Shown here: piece by piece, positions 7,936-16,807 of the stretch
Position numbering within the stretch: position 1 is the stretch's first letter
How the letters are laid out: each line of letters begins with the position of its first letter
NCBI RefSeq assembly: GCF_009856605.1
Contig: NZ_CP047242.1
Coordinates: 3,540,001 to 3,604,000, forward strand
Reading direction: 5' to 3'
Source of the DNA: Trichormus variabilis 0441
GTDB lineage: Bacteria; Cyanobacteriota; Cyanobacteriia; Cyanobacteriales; Nostocaceae
DNA length: 64,000 nt
Position numbers and translations under genes: made by a program
The notes under the pieces: generated by a model
What the model was told of the DNA's origin: nothing
Database searches by the model: none
The model's input: only the letters and a program-made list of their open reading frames with translations

Positions 7936-9345
7936 TTAAGAAACCATTTCTGGTGTGTCAAAAATTTTAACTTGGTTTTTTGGTCTAAATAAAACTTGTG
8001 CCAAAACGCTTGGATGGAAAAATGCGGTTGGCGGCTTGAGAAAATGTATAACTTCTATGAAAACTTGGTAAACTTGGGGATTTTCACTAGCAGTCTGCAT
8101 GACTTGATCAAGATACCAGTGCATCAATCGCGTGATTAAACTTGGTTTTCCTCCTTCAGTCGTTGACCAGCGAAAATCATCACTAGTAGCCATCATCCAA
8201 GGGACTTCGTTGATTTTAGCTAACTGCTTTTGAAAGCGCCGCGCCAAGCCTGTTAAATTTTTATGAGAACGCCATTGATTTTGTTGCCCAAGGCATTTAT
8301 CCAAAGTTAAAGCACCTATAGTAGCAACGGTCATACCTTGACCATAGACAGGATTGAAGGCGCAAACAGCATCACCCAAAACGACAAAATTTTCTGGTAA
8401 TTTGGTTAGCTGTTCATAGTGACACCAGCGATTTTCTGTACGCTGATAGCCATAAATCGGCGATATGGGCTGACCATGTTTAATGGCTTCGTAAACTACT
8501 GGACTTACTAGGCTTTGAGTAAATTCTAAAAAACCAGCTTCATCAGTAGGTGGGTAGTCTCGACCTACGCCTATGAGAGAGACCATCCAGCGATCGCCCT
8601 CGACTTGATAGAGTGTAGCACCCCTACTATGATTAGGAGCTTGAGGCATGACATACAAGGCTTTACAGTTTACAGCATCACTGCTCAATGACTCATATAA
8701 ACGCGTAGCATACCCTAAAAAAGAATTAATCACAGTTTCTTTGGGCTTTTCATAACCCAAACTTTGCAACCATTCTGGTGTTTTAGAACTACGTCCTGAA
8801 GCATCTACTACTAATTGAGCCTGTAACTCTGCTTTAGAACCGCTGGCATCCTTAATTTGCACTCCAGTGACAGCAGTGTTATTCTCGTTACCCAATAAAC
8901 TTGTAACTTGGGTCTTTTCGAGAAATTTTACAGAGTCATTATGAGTTAGACGCTGACGAAGCACACTTTCTAGAAGATTGCGACTGCAAGCACGGGTTGT
9001 AATCCCAGAAGGAAAACGAGGACTCCAACGACCCAATAAAAGCAACGGACAATCTGCTGTCCAATCCGTTAAAGGTGATCCCTTGTCTGCTAATTCGTCC
9101 TTCAAACCTGGAAATAGCTGTTCTAAAATGAGTTGCCCTTGGGTTAGTAGAACATGGCTTTGATGGGATTGGGGTACACCTTGACGGGCTGCTGGCGTTT
9201 CGGGATGGCGATCGCGTTCAATAACTGTTACTTGGTCAAAATGTTTGGTTAATACCTGTGCTGTTACCAAACCAGCTATACCACTACCAATAACAATGGC
9301 GCGAGTCTGATGGTTTTCAATCTTATCTATGTTGGATACATTCAT
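7936..9345 (-). CDS. FAD-dependent monooxygenase/oxidoreductase
   Basis: 469 residues. A Rossmann FAD-binding motif lies near the N-terminus (IVIGSGIAGL, about residues 18-27), ending with VIERD, the acidic residue that binds the ribose. The second FAD motif GDAVCAFNPVYGQGM (about residues 320-335) is the GD...P signature of p-hydroxybenzoate hydroxylase-type monooxygenases and geranylgeranyl-reductase relatives. There is no signal peptide. The substrate is unknown. The next gene upstream on the same strand encodes a PLP enzyme, and a Rieske oxygenase is divergent from that one, so the three may act on one substrate. Confidence 0.85.
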   Translation of the reverse strand: MNVSNIDKIENHQTRAIVIGSGIAGLVTAQVLTKHFDQVTVIERDRHPETPAARQGVPQSHQSHVLLTQGQLILEQLFPGLKDELADKGSPLTDWTADCPLLLLGRWSPRFPSGITTRACSRNLLESVLRQRLTHNDSVKFLEKTQVTSLLGNENNTAVTGVQIKDASGSKAELQAQLVVDASGRSSKTPEWLQSLGYEKPKETVINSFLGYATRLYESLSSDAVNCKALYVMPQAPNHSRGATLYQVEGDRWMVSLIGVGRDYPPTDEAGFLEFTQSLVSPVVYEAIKHGQPISPIYGYQRTENRWCHYEQLTKLPENFVVLGDAVCAFNPVYGQGMTVATIGALTLDKCLGQQNQWRSHKNLTGLARRFQKQLAKINEVPWMMATSDDFRWSTTEGGKPSLITRLMHWYLDQVMQTASENPQVYQVFIEVIHFLKPPTAFFHPSVLAQVLFRPKNQVKIFDTPEMVS

Positions 9346-9426
9346 AAAATCGATTTTTTCACAAGTAATCTTAAAATTACCTATTACCCACTAGCAATTA
9401 CCAACCCCAAAAGAAATCACAAGTGT

Positions 9427-10800
9427 TTAAAGCGATATGGCACTGCCAATTTCTTTTAAAGCTTGCAGTAATTGTATAATCTCTTCCACAGAATTGTAGT
9501 GTACCAACCCCAGGCGCAATAAACCGCCATCATTTTCTATACCTAGTTTCTCAGTCAGATTCAAGGCATAGAAGTTACCATGCCAGGAGAAAATACCGCG
9601 ATCGCCTAATGTCCTCGCAATGCTTTCTGGGCTTTTACCTTGGAGTCGAATTGCTACCGTTGGTGTCCGCCAAGCAAAGCGTTCTGGATCTGTGATGCCA
9701 TATATAGTTAAGCCAGGAATTTCTAGCAACCCGGAAATTAGTTTATGGCTCAATTCTCTTTCGTATTGCTGAATCGCTGACATGGCTGCAACTAAAGCTG
9801 CCCGACGACTGTGATAAGCTGATGCCAATGTGGATGATGGTTGTTCTGGTGAAGTTAGAAACCGGGGACATTGGAAATGTTCCAAACCTTCCTTATCAGC
9901 CTCAATCAACGCCGAAACTAACTCTTGGTTAATTTTCGGGGAGACATGACAACCTAATTTTGCCAAATAGTTAATAGCCGCGACTAAACCCGCTAATCCT
10001 TCATGATTCAAGGTTCCGGTTTCCCAACGGGATGGGACTTCATTGGGTGCTGGTTTGACTTTATAAGGTTGCAGATTGGTAAGATGTTCCCGCTTACCAT
10101 ACAAAATCCCAACGTGGGGGCCGAAGAATTTGTATGCAGAACAGGCGAGAAAATCACACCCCAAAGCATGAACATTTATCGTTCCATGAGGGGCATAATG
10201 AACTGCATCGACAAACACCAAAGCGCCTACAGCATGGGCTAATTTGACAATAGCGGCAATATCGTTAATTGTCCCCACAGCATTGGAAGCATAAGTGACG
10301 GCTACTAACTTGGTGCGGGAATTGATTTGCTGCTCCAAATCATTCATATCTAAGGTGCAATCATCAACTTTGACATCCACATAACGAATAACTGCACCTT
10401 GTTCTGCCAATGCTTCCCAAGAGGAAACATTAGCCGAATGGTCAAGCCGTGTCACAATAATTTCATCACCTGGTTGCAGCGTCCGTCCAATAGCGCGACT
10501 CAAACTAAAGGTGAGCGTCGTCATATTAGCGCCGAACACCACCTCATCACTGTGACAACCCAAAAAATCAGCGATCGCCGTTCTTGCTGCAATAATTAAA
10601 GCATCCGTCCGCGCGCTAGTAGCAAAAGCCCCGTGAGCATTAGCATTTGACCTAACTAAATAGTCACTGATAGCATCTAAAACAGACCCAGGTACTTGTG
10701 TACCACCGGGGCCATCAAAAAATATAGCTGGTTGTCCGTTAATTTTTTGTGTAAGCGCCGGAAACTGCCCACGTATCCATTTCAAGTCTAAAGCTTCCAT
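9427..10800 (-). CDS. Class V aminotransferase / cysteine desulfurase-like PLP enzyme
   Basis: 457 residues of the aminotransferase class V fold. Motifs include the N-terminal FFDGPGGTQVP, the PLP-stacking region, the cofactor-binding aspartate in VFVDAVHYAPH, and the PLP lysine in SAYKFFGPH. It belongs with the 'cysteine desulfurase-like' (VC1184-type) branch rather than with SufS or IscS. A flexible loop with the catalytic cysteine of true desulfurases is not evident, so the reaction (desulfuration, lyase or transamination) is open. It is 81 bases upstream of the FAD monooxygenase on the same strand, probably one transcript. Confidence 0.85.
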   Translation of the reverse strand: MEALDLKWIRGQFPALTQKINGQPAIFFDGPGGTQVPGSVLDAISDYLVRSNANAHGAFATSARTDALIIAARTAIADFLGCHSDEVVFGANMTTLTFSLSRAIGRTLQPGDEIIVTRLDHSANVSSWEALAEQGAVIRYVDVKVDDCTLDMNDLEQQINSRTKLVAVTYASNAVGTINDIAAIVKLAHAVGALVFVDAVHYAPHGTINVHALGCDFLACSAYKFFGPHVGILYGKREHLTNLQPYKVKPAPNEVPSRWETGTLNHEGLAGLVAAINYLAKLGCHVSPKINQELVSALIEADKEGLEHFQCPRFLTSPEQPSSTLASAYHSRRAALVAAMSAIQQYERELSHKLISGLLEIPGLTIYGITDPERFAWRTPTVAIRLQGKSPESIARTLGDRGIFSWHGNFYALNLTEKLGIENDGGLLRLGLVHYNSVEEIIQLLQALKEIGSAISL

Positions 10801-10901
10801 CTCAGACTCCTTATGATGGTGTTGACATACACCTTAGCTTAGTTGTAGTGGTGTAGGGGTGTGGGGGTGTAAGGGAATAGGGGTGTAAGAGAAGTAACTA
10901 A

Positions 10902-10942
10902 TGACAACTGACAACTGACAACCGACAACTGACAACTGACAA
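10902..10942. repeat. Heptamer tandem repeat (TGACAAC)
   Basis: About six copies of TGACAAC (one with a C at the first position) between the divergent PLP-enzyme and Rieske genes. They follow a stretch of GGGGTGTAAG-type repeats at about 10855-10890. Both are typical Nostoc intergenic repeats sitting in a promoter region. Confidence 0.9.
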
Positions 10943-10960
10943 ATTTCAAAAAGGATATTT

Positions 10961-12004
10961 ATGTCTTCTCTGTCCCAAGCTGTGTCTATTCATGATGTCC
11001 GTCAATTGGGTATTAACCTGAATCATTGGTATGTAGTTGCACGTAGTCAGGAAGTCACAAATAAACCTTTGGGAGTGACACTTTGGCATCAGGCGATCGC
11101 ACTTTATCGAGATAGCGAAGGACAAATACACGCCCTAGAAGACCGTTGCCCACATCGCCAAGTTAAACTTAGTCACGGTCAAGTTATCGGCAATGAGTTG
11201 GAATGTGCTTATCATGGTTGGCGCTTGAATCATCATGGTGAATGTGCAGCCGTTCCATACTTAGCAGAGAATCAGAAACTACCAAACTGCAAAATTCGCC
11301 ATTATCCAGTCAAAGAACAAGACGGTTTTATTTGGTTATTCCCTGGTGATGGAGAACCATCTATAGAGCCAATGGGTTTACCAGAGTGGGATCATTTAAA
11401 TTACATTGCTAGTGTTGCCATTATTAATTGTCAGGCACATTATTCTTATTTAATTGAAAACCTGATGGATATGTATCATGGACATTTACATCAGGATTTA
11501 CAAGCTTGGGCGCAAGCAGAATTACAAGATATTGAGGAAACCGATGAACGTGTAGATGCTCATTATCAAGCCCAAAGTTATTACAAAATAGATAAAATCT
11601 GGTCTATCTCCCAATTATTTTTCCCAGCTTTGCGCCGCTTACATCCTGAACCCCTTGATGTGAGTTACATTTATCCCCACTGGATGTCTACATTAGGAAA
11701 AGATTTTAAAATTTACTGTTTATTGTGTCCGATAAATGAGACACAAACCAAAGCTTATTTAATTCATTTCACATCTTTAAACGCTTTTTGGCGCTTGCAC
11801 AAATTGCCTGTATGGTTTCGTCGCTTTGTCAAAGATAGTTTGTTTGGTGCAGCCCAGAAATTCCTCGATGGGTTGGTGGTTAAAGATGTGCAGATGATTG
11901 AAGAAGAACAGCAAGCTTATTTACAAAATCCCCAAAGGCGCAATTATGAGTTGAATCGGGCTTTAGTTAGCGTACAGAGGTTGATGAAAAATCAAGCATC
12001 ATAA
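10961..12004 (+). CDS. Rieske non-heme iron oxygenase (aromatic-ring-hydroxylase type)
   Basis: 347 residues. An N-terminal Rieske [2Fe-2S] domain has ligands Cys63-x-His65 and Cys82-x2-His85. The catalytic domain contains NLMDMYHGHLH (residues 167-177), where His173 and His177 fit the mononuclear iron site. Such proteins add oxygen to, or demethylate, aromatic, terpenoid or chlorophyll-type substrates, with electrons from a separate reductase. No reductase gene is adjacent. It is divergent from the PLP-enzyme/FAD-monooxygenase pair, which suggests a shared pathway; that link is inference from position. It could also act alone. Confidence 0.88.
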   Translation: MSSLSQAVSIHDVRQLGINLNHWYVVARSQEVTNKPLGVTLWHQAIALYRDSEGQIHALEDRCPHRQVKLSHGQVIGNELECAYHGWRLNHHGECAAVPYLAENQKLPNCKIRHYPVKEQDGFIWLFPGDGEPSIEPMGLPEWDHLNYIASVAIINCQAHYSYLIENLMDMYHGHLHQDLQAWAQAELQDIEETDERVDAHYQAQSYYKIDKIWSISQLFFPALRRLHPEPLDVSYIYPHWMSTLGKDFKIYCLLCPINETQTKAYLIHFTSLNAFWRLHKLPVWFRRFVKDSLFGAAQKFLDGLVVKDVQMIEEEQQAYLQNPQRRNYELNRALVSVQRLMKNQAS

Positions 12005-12240
12005 GGTTCCGAGATAATTTTGGCATTGAGCAGGGTAAAAATTCTATCAAGTTCTAATATTCCTGCCAATTCTGCATCTTCCTCTGAGGTTAGCAGTCCG
12101 GCTTTTTTCTTCTCAGACAATTCTTCTAGTCGAGATTGTAATTCTTCAGTAAATTTAAATAAATATATATTTCTAACTTGACTGAGTTTGATTCCAGATT
12201 CTACCCAGAATGAGGGTAGAACCATCATTCGAGTAATCAT
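11992..12240 (-). CDS. Small conserved hypothetical protein
   Basis: 82 residues. The C-terminal half (FTEELQSRLEELSEKKKAGLLTSEEDAELAGILELD, read in pieces) is a charged helical hairpin that recurs in small cyanobacterial proteins I recall only as hypothetical. The stop codon overlaps the end of the Rieske gene by 13 bases in convergent orientation. The start is uncertain: ATG at 12240, or internal methionines at residues 5 and 6. Function unknown. Confidence 0.6.
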   Translation of the reverse strand: MITRMMVLPSFWVESGIKLSQVRNIYLFKFTEELQSRLEELSEKKKAGLLTSEEDAELAGILELDRIFTLLNAKIISEPYDA

Positions 12241-12396
12241 AAGCTTCTGTCTGGTTTAATTAGGCGGACTGGTGATATTGTAACAGCGAATTCTGCCTGC
12301 GTTACTTGAGTTATGAATATCGCAGTCCCATCTGACTTATGAAAAATATCACAGACTCTCATGTTCTAGAATCGAGCGATCGCACACAATAGAAAT

Positions 12397-12540
12397 TGAC
12401 ATCCTCCCCGCCGTGAACGGTCGGGGATTCCTAAGCCTCACGACTTAGGTTTCTGTTTCTGTCCCTTTCGGCTACGCTCAAGGCAAGCCTTACGGGTTTT
12501 TTGCAACTGCCCTTGAGACTTAAGTCTGTCAGGTCTTATG
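12397..12540 (-). ncRNA. Putative omega RNA (reRNA) of TnpB
   Basis: Known TnpB guide RNAs come from the 3' end of tnpB and the right end of the element, and the guide is the flanking DNA just past the end. Here that RNA would include the hairpins at 12430-12449 and 12405-12427 and continue past 12396 into host sequence. The boundaries are my estimate. An interspersed Nostoc repeat (12463-12488) falls inside this interval and may alter the scaffold. Confidence 0.35.
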
Positions 12541-13649
12541 TTCGCTCCACAGACTGAAACTGCGAGTCCCGCAGCCAAAATATTCTTACTGGCGTTGATG
12601 TCTCGGTCGTGGTGTGCCTGACATTTAGGGCAATCCCACTCTCGTACATTCAATGGCAGTTTTTCAACGATATGCCCACAATTGCCACATCGCTTAGAAC
12701 TCGGAAACCATCGGTCAATCTTGATGAGAGTGCGACCATACCAATCGCACTTATACTCAAGTTGCCTGACCAACTCGCCCCAACTGGCATCACTAATTGA
12801 AAAAGCGAGTTTTTTGTTTTTAACCATATTCTTCACAGACAAATCTTCAACTGCGATCAATTGGTTTTCTCGAACCAGTCTGGTTGTCAATTTGTGAAGA
12901 AAATCATGACGAGCATCACTAACTTCTGTATGAACTTTAGCGACCTTCATCCTTGCTTTGTGACGATTGTTAGATCCTTTTTGTTTACGGCTCAAAGCTT
13001 TTTGCGCTTTACGCAATTTCGCTTTTTTTGCTTTAAAGCTTTTGGGATTACTAATCTTTTCGCCTGTACTCAATGCAACTAAGCTAGTGATACCCAAGTC
13101 AACGCCAACTTGAGTTAAAGATTCAGGTAATTTTTGAATTTCGACATCTACCAACATTGAAACAGTCCAGCGTCCAGAGGGCGATAGTTTTACCGTAATA
13201 GTAGATGGTTCTATACCTTGAGGTAGCTGTTGGCTCCAACGAATGTCTAACGCTGTAGGACTTTTAGCCAGAAATATTTGCCCATCTCTAAACTTAAACG
13301 CTGATGAAGTAAATTCAGCATTGCCACCATTATGCTTTTTCTTGAAGTTGGGGTATTTAGTCCGACCTGCAAAGAAGTTGCTAAATGCCGTTTGTAGATG
13401 TCGTAAACTTTGCTGTAATGGCACACTGCTAACGTCATTAAGAAATTGCAAGTCTTCTTGCTTCTTCCAACTAGTCAGCATTGCTGAAGTTTCAATGTAC
13501 CCGACTCGTTCTTGATGCTCATACCATGCCTGCGTTCTTGCAGAAAGGGCAAGGTTGTAAACTAAACGAGTACATCCCATTGTTCTTCTGAGCAAGGTTT
13601 CTTGCTCAGGAGTTGGATAGAATCGGTACTTGAATGCTTTTTGTGTCAT
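12438..13649 (-). CDS. tnpB: RNA-guided endonuclease TnpB (OrfB, IS200/IS605 family)
   Basis: 403 residues, full length. The N-terminal KAFKYRFYPTPEQ is typical. The RuvC acidic triad is intact: Asp184 (GVDLGI), Glu268 (AVEDLS) and Asp350 (DRDINASKN). The four zinc-ribbon cysteines C321/C324 and C340/C343 are present. The nuclease is therefore predicted active: it uses an RNA from the element's right end to cut the empty donor site and favour retention of the element. The last about 16 residues (ACLERSRKGQ...) are translated from a common interspersed repeat and look like an added tail. It is minus strand, head-to-head with moaA. Confidence 0.93.
   Translation of the reverse strand: MTQKAFKYRFYPTPEQETLLRRTMGCTRLVYNLALSARTQAWYEHQERVGYIETSAMLTSWKKQEDLQFLNDVSSVPLQQSLRHLQTAFSNFFAGRTKYPNFKKKHNGGNAEFTSSAFKFRDGQIFLAKSPTALDIRWSQQLPQGIEPSTITVKLSPSGRWTVSMLVDVEIQKLPESLTQVGVDLGITSLVALSTGEKISNPKSFKAKKAKLRKAQKALSRKQKGSNNRHKARMKVAKVHTEVSDARHDFLHKLTTRLVRENQLIAVEDLSVKNMVKNKKLAFSISDASWGELVRQLEYKCDWYGRTLIKIDRWFPSSKRCGNCGHIVEKLPLNVREWDCPKCQAHHDRDINASKNILAAGLAVSVCGANIRPDRLKSQGQLQKTRKACLERSRKGQKQKPKS
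12463..12488. repeat. Interspersed Nostoc repeat inside tnpB 3' end
   Basis: CTTTCGGCTACGCTCAAGGC and its flanks match a short repeat I know to be scattered in hundreds of places in Nostoc genomes (GGCTACGCTCA core). Here it is read in frame as LERSRKG near the TnpB C-terminus. Confidence 0.55.
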
Positions 13650-13746
13650 GCTTACATTTTACTAGACATTCTGTAAGAAATCCAAATTAATTAAATCCGT
13701 GCTACAAGCACGGGGTTTTAAACCCATTTTTCTGATAAAACCCACA

Positions 13747-14733
13747 ATGAACCAGGTAGACTACCTCCGCATTAGCTTAATAGATCGCTGCAATTTCCGT
13801 TGTCAGTACTGTATGCCAGAGGGGTCAGAGTTAGACTATATCCTCAAGCAACAATTATTGACTGATGAGGAATTGCTCACTTTAGTTCAAGAAGTATTTA
13901 TTCCTGTTGGTTTTAGACAATTTCGCTTAACTGGGGGAGAACCTTTATTACGCCCCCGTGTTGTGGATTTGGTCGGGGCGATCGCTTCTTTACCCCAAAC
14001 CCAAGACCTCTCCATGACGACTAACGGCTTTTTACTCGCACCCATCGCCCAAAATCTCTACGATGCTGGTTTACGGCGCATCAATATCAGCTTAGATTCC
14101 CTCGATCCCCATATATTTGACCAGATTATCGGCAGTCATGGACGTTCTCGCTGGCAACAAGTTTGGGATGGTATTCAAGCTGCCCATCGTGTAGGCTTCG
14201 ATCCATTGAAACTAAATGTAGTGGTAATTCCTGGTGTCAATGACCACGAAATTCTCGATTTAGCCGCCTTAACAATTGATAAACAATGGCACGTCCGGTT
14301 TATTGAATTTATGCCCATTGGTAACGGAGAGTTATTTGGCGATCGCGGTTGGGTATCTTCATCTCAATTACGCCAACAAATCCGCGATCGCTGGGGCTTG
14401 ACAGATGCTCAAGTTCGTGGTTCTGGCCCGGCGGATGTCTTCCAAATCCCTGGAGCCAAAGGCACACTAGGATTTATCAGCCAAATGTCAGAATGTTTTT
14501 GCGATCGTTGTAACCGGATGCGTCTCAGTGCCGATGGCTGGTTACGCCCTTGCTTATTAAACGAAACAGGTCAACTCGATCTAAAAACATCTCTACGCTC
14601 TGGTGTGAGTATCCACCAGTTACGAGAACAGGTGAGACATTTATTAGCAATCAAGCCAGAAATTAACTATAAAGGGCGTGATTCAGGTACTACAGGAGCC
14701 TACAGCCGCACAATGTCACAAATCGGAGGGTAA
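13747..14733 (+). CDS. moaA: GTP 3',8-cyclase MoaA (molybdenum cofactor biosynthesis)
   Basis: 328 residues. It is a radical-SAM enzyme with the N-terminal cluster motif C15-x3-C19-x2-C22 ([14 protein letters not shown]) and the second, substrate-binding [4Fe-4S] ligands in the C-terminal [10 protein letters not shown] and a later cysteine (RPCLL). It ends close to the family's GG tail (MSQIGG). It converts GTP to 3',8-cyclo-GTP, the first step of molybdopterin synthesis needed for nitrate reductase. The ATG at 13747 gives the family N-terminus. The open frame upstream (GTG at 13699) lies in the left-end hairpin of the TnpB element. The element therefore sits within a few dozen bases of the start and has probably replaced or altered the native promoter. 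Confidence 0.94.
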   Translation: MNQVDYLRISLIDRCNFRCQYCMPEGSELDYILKQQLLTDEELLTLVQEVFIPVGFRQFRLTGGEPLLRPRVVDLVGAIASLPQTQDLSMTTNGFLLAPIAQNLYDAGLRRINISLDSLDPHIFDQIIGSHGRSRWQQVWDGIQAAHRVGFDPLKLNVVVIPGVNDHEILDLAALTIDKQWHVRFIEFMPIGNGELFGDRGWVSSSQLRQQIRDRWGLTDAQVRGSGPADVFQIPGAKGTLGFISQMSECFCDRCNRMRLSADGWLRPCLLNETGQLDLKTSLRSGVSIHQLREQVRHLLAIKPEINYKGRDSGTTGAYSRTMSQIGG

Positions 14734-14767
14734 GCAGAGATAATTTGATTAAACAGGAGAGATGATC

Positions 14768-15436
14768 ATGGTCAACAGCCTTAAAGAACTAATTGATGAG
14801 CCAGAGTTGGGTCATAATGACGACCCAGAGGAACGCTTTATCAGCAGTGGAGTGAGTTGGGAAAACTATGAATCCCTACTAGCCAAACTAGAAAACAACT
14901 CTCATTACCGTGTTACTTACTTAGATGAAATATTAGAGATAGTGTCGCCATCAATCAGACATGAAAAAATCAAAACGAATTTAGGGATGCTATTAGAGCG
15001 TTTCTTTTACAGCAAGCGCCTTCGTTTTGTACCTCTGGGAAGTTCTACTTTTAAAAACAAAGCCAAAAAAGTAGGTGTAGAACCAGATGAGTCTTACTGC
15101 ATAGGTGAAGAGAAAAAAGTACCCGACTTAGCCATAGAGGTAGTTGTTACTAGTGGCAGTATAAATAAACTAGAAATTTACCGAAGACTGGGAGTTACAG
15201 AAGTCTGGTTTTGGGAGAAAAACCAGTTTAAGTTGTACCATCTACGGAACAATTCCGACAACGAGCAAGCCACTGTTTACCCTGAAACTTATGGGTATGA
15301 ACTGATAGTCACCAGTGAAATACTGCCAGAATTAGACATTTCTTTATTAGAGCAATGCCTTTCAATTTCAGATTCAATTCAAGCTGTTGATGAATTTGAG
15401 CAGGGTTTGAAAGCAGCCGAAGAACGAAACAAATAA
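14768..15436 (+). CDS. Uma2 family (DUF820) PD-(D/E)XK-type endonuclease-like protein
   Basis: 222 residues. The central region fits the Uma2 restriction-endonuclease-like fold abundant in cyanobacteria: YLDEILEIVSPS, then EPDESYCI, and the acidic core PDLAIEVVVTSGS followed by KLEIYRRLGVTEVW. Its cellular role is unknown in any species to my knowledge. ATG 14768 is preferred over ATG 14762 because AGGAG at 14755-14759 is then spaced 8 bases away. It starts 34 bases after moaA, so the two may be cotranscribed, though this family moves often and the link need not be functional. Confidence 0.85.
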   Translation: MVNSLKELIDEPELGHNDDPEERFISSGVSWENYESLLAKLENNSHYRVTYLDEILEIVSPSIRHEKIKTNLGMLLERFFYSKRLRFVPLGSSTFKNKAKKVGVEPDESYCIGEEKKVPDLAIEVVVTSGSINKLEIYRRLGVTEVWFWEKNQFKLYHLRNNSDNEQATVYPETYGYELIVTSEILPELDISLLEQCLSISDSIQAVDEFEQGLKAAEERNK

Positions 15437-15500
15437 CCTTTTGAAGTGATGAGTTCCGCATCATAATTTCTACACCTACATCCCTAAACCCCGAATTTCT

Positions 15501-16691
15501 TCAAGCAATACTGCCTCGCTTCCTTGCTTCTTTGTAAGAAGTCCCGACATTTTTCAAGCCAGCTTTAATCATTTGTTTTTCCAGTAGGGCAAAGAAACGG
15601 GTTTTATCACTACCCCTGACTACTGCTTGATTATGTGCTTCGGCGATCGCCACTGGATAACCATATCCTTTCTGCACCTGTGCCAACATTAGCCCTAAAG
15701 CTTGGTCAAACATCTCTGTATCTTCAGCTACCCATGCAGGTACTTCTATCCGCGCAATTTCTGTACCAACATGGACGTAGCAAAAGTATATAGCTTGGTC
15801 TTCATAAAGGTCTAAAATCCGGGCATTACTCCGCCACAATGGCCCCCGTTGTCCGGGTTGTAATTGAGTTGTCCACAATGCCGTATCCCGCAAAGGGTCA
15901 AACACCTTGCATGGGACTTTTTCTAGTTGATTTGGGCAGTAACTAGCGCAATCGGGCGCAGGATGAGGACAGGCCATCAAACGTAAAAAATTCACCGCTT
16001 CCACATTACGAGAGGCGCTCACATAACCCATCAAAGGAATTTTGGCAGCACGCATTTGCTGCCAGGCTTCCAATATGGGGGGTAAAATGCAGTTACGTGC
16101 ATCTACGGGTAACTGTTCCAAAAACCAGTAAATTAAGGAACCATCCACCATTGCCAGAGTAGGGGGAGATGAAGAAGCCCCCGTATCATGGACACTACAA
16201 GCCAACTCCGCTAAAACGATCGCCTCGCTAGCAGTGCGCCGGAAACTCATCCATTCTTCAGTCCTAATTCCCCACTGACGGGACGCATATAAATCTTCTG
16301 GACGGTAAAACACCTCTGGCAAACTGTCCAATATAGGGTAGCGATTTTGTCCGTAGTGTAAAACTACCCTACCGATATTCAACAGATAACAATAAGCAAT
16401 TTCGTGGTGACTGGGGGCAATTTGCGAACCATCAGTAGCAATGACAGAATGCACCTTGGGAGGCGTGGGAATATCTAAGCAAGAGTTGAGCGGCTCCAGG
16501 GGTGTAGCATTAGCAAAGAGAATGCGATCGCGCCACTTTTCCTGACGTTCAATTAAATCTTGTTGACAATCAAAAGCTTTTTTCAGATTTTGCTGCGCCA
16601 ATTCTAAACGCTGGCGACTAGCCACAGCCTCCAGTGATAGATGCTGACTTAAACCCTGCATTTGTCGCGCTAATTTCGTCAGGTCAAGCAT
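15501..16691 (-). CDS. NurA-domain nuclease
   Basis: 396 residues. The NurA domain is shown by the metal-binding aspartate in VIATDGSQIAPS (Asp87) and by the later MVDGSLIYWFLE strand with its aspartate. NurA is a 5'-3' nuclease that pairs with the HerA helicase in archaeal break repair. In cyanobacteria NurA-domain proteins of this size are widespread and their partner is unclear; no herA is next to it. About 50 N-terminal residues form a predicted helical or coiled-coil segment. The CSYC-type cysteines (CASYCPNQ) near the middle are unexplained. Confidence 0.8.
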   Translation of the reverse strand: MLDLTKLARQMQGLSQHLSLEAVASRQRLELAQQNLKKAFDCQQDLIERQEKWRDRILFANATPLEPLNSCLDIPTPPKVHSVIATDGSQIAPSHHEIAYCYLLNIGRVVLHYGQNRYPILDSLPEVFYRPEDLYASRQWGIRTEEWMSFRRTASEAIVLAELACSVHDTGASSSPPTLAMVDGSLIYWFLEQLPVDARNCILPPILEAWQQMRAAKIPLMGYVSASRNVEAVNFLRLMACPHPAPDCASYCPNQLEKVPCKVFDPLRDTALWTTQLQPGQRGPLWRSNARILDLYEDQAIYFCYVHVGTEIARIEVPAWVAEDTEMFDQALGLMLAQVQKGYGYPVAIAEAHNQAVVRGSDKTRFFALLEKQMIKAGLKNVGTSYKEARKRGSIA

Positions 16692-16714
16692 ATTTTAGTC
16701 ATTGGTCAGTTGTC

Positions 16715-16806
16715 GGTTGTCAATAGTCAATAGTCAATAGTTATTCTTCTTTGCTACCTCTGCTCCCCTGCTCCCCTGCTCCCCTATACCCCTATACCCT
16801 TACACC
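16715..16806. repeat. Short tandem repeats (AGTCAAT; CTCCCCTG/CTATACCC)
   Basis: Three or more copies of the heptamer AGTCAAT are followed by octamer-like CTCCCCTG and CTATACCC iterations. They fill the 116-base gap between the HAD gene and the NurA gene. Confidence 0.75.
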
Positions 16807-16807
16807 C

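Larger units (their letters stand above)
12396..13730 (-). mobile_element. IS200/IS605-type element carrying only tnpB (IS1341-like)
   Basis: One end (the right end, downstream of tnpB) is marked by TTGACATCCTCCCCGCC at 12396-12412 with a hairpin (CCCCGCCG / CGGTCGGGG, 12405-12427) and a second stem CCTAAG / CTTAGG at 12430-12449. The other end has a 7-bp hairpin CCGTGCT / AGCACGG at 13697-13713 followed by GGGGTTTTAAACCC. Subterminal hairpins instead of terminal inverted repeats are the hallmark of this superfamily. No tnpA is present, so the element is non-autonomous and would rely on a TnpA encoded elsewhere. The exact left boundary (about 13713-13735) cannot be set without an empty-site comparison. 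Confidence 0.75.

Noticed and set aside
13699..13746. Longer moaA start at GTG 13699
   Set aside because: This codon is inside the left-end hairpin of the TnpB element, and the family N-terminus starts at ATG 13747.
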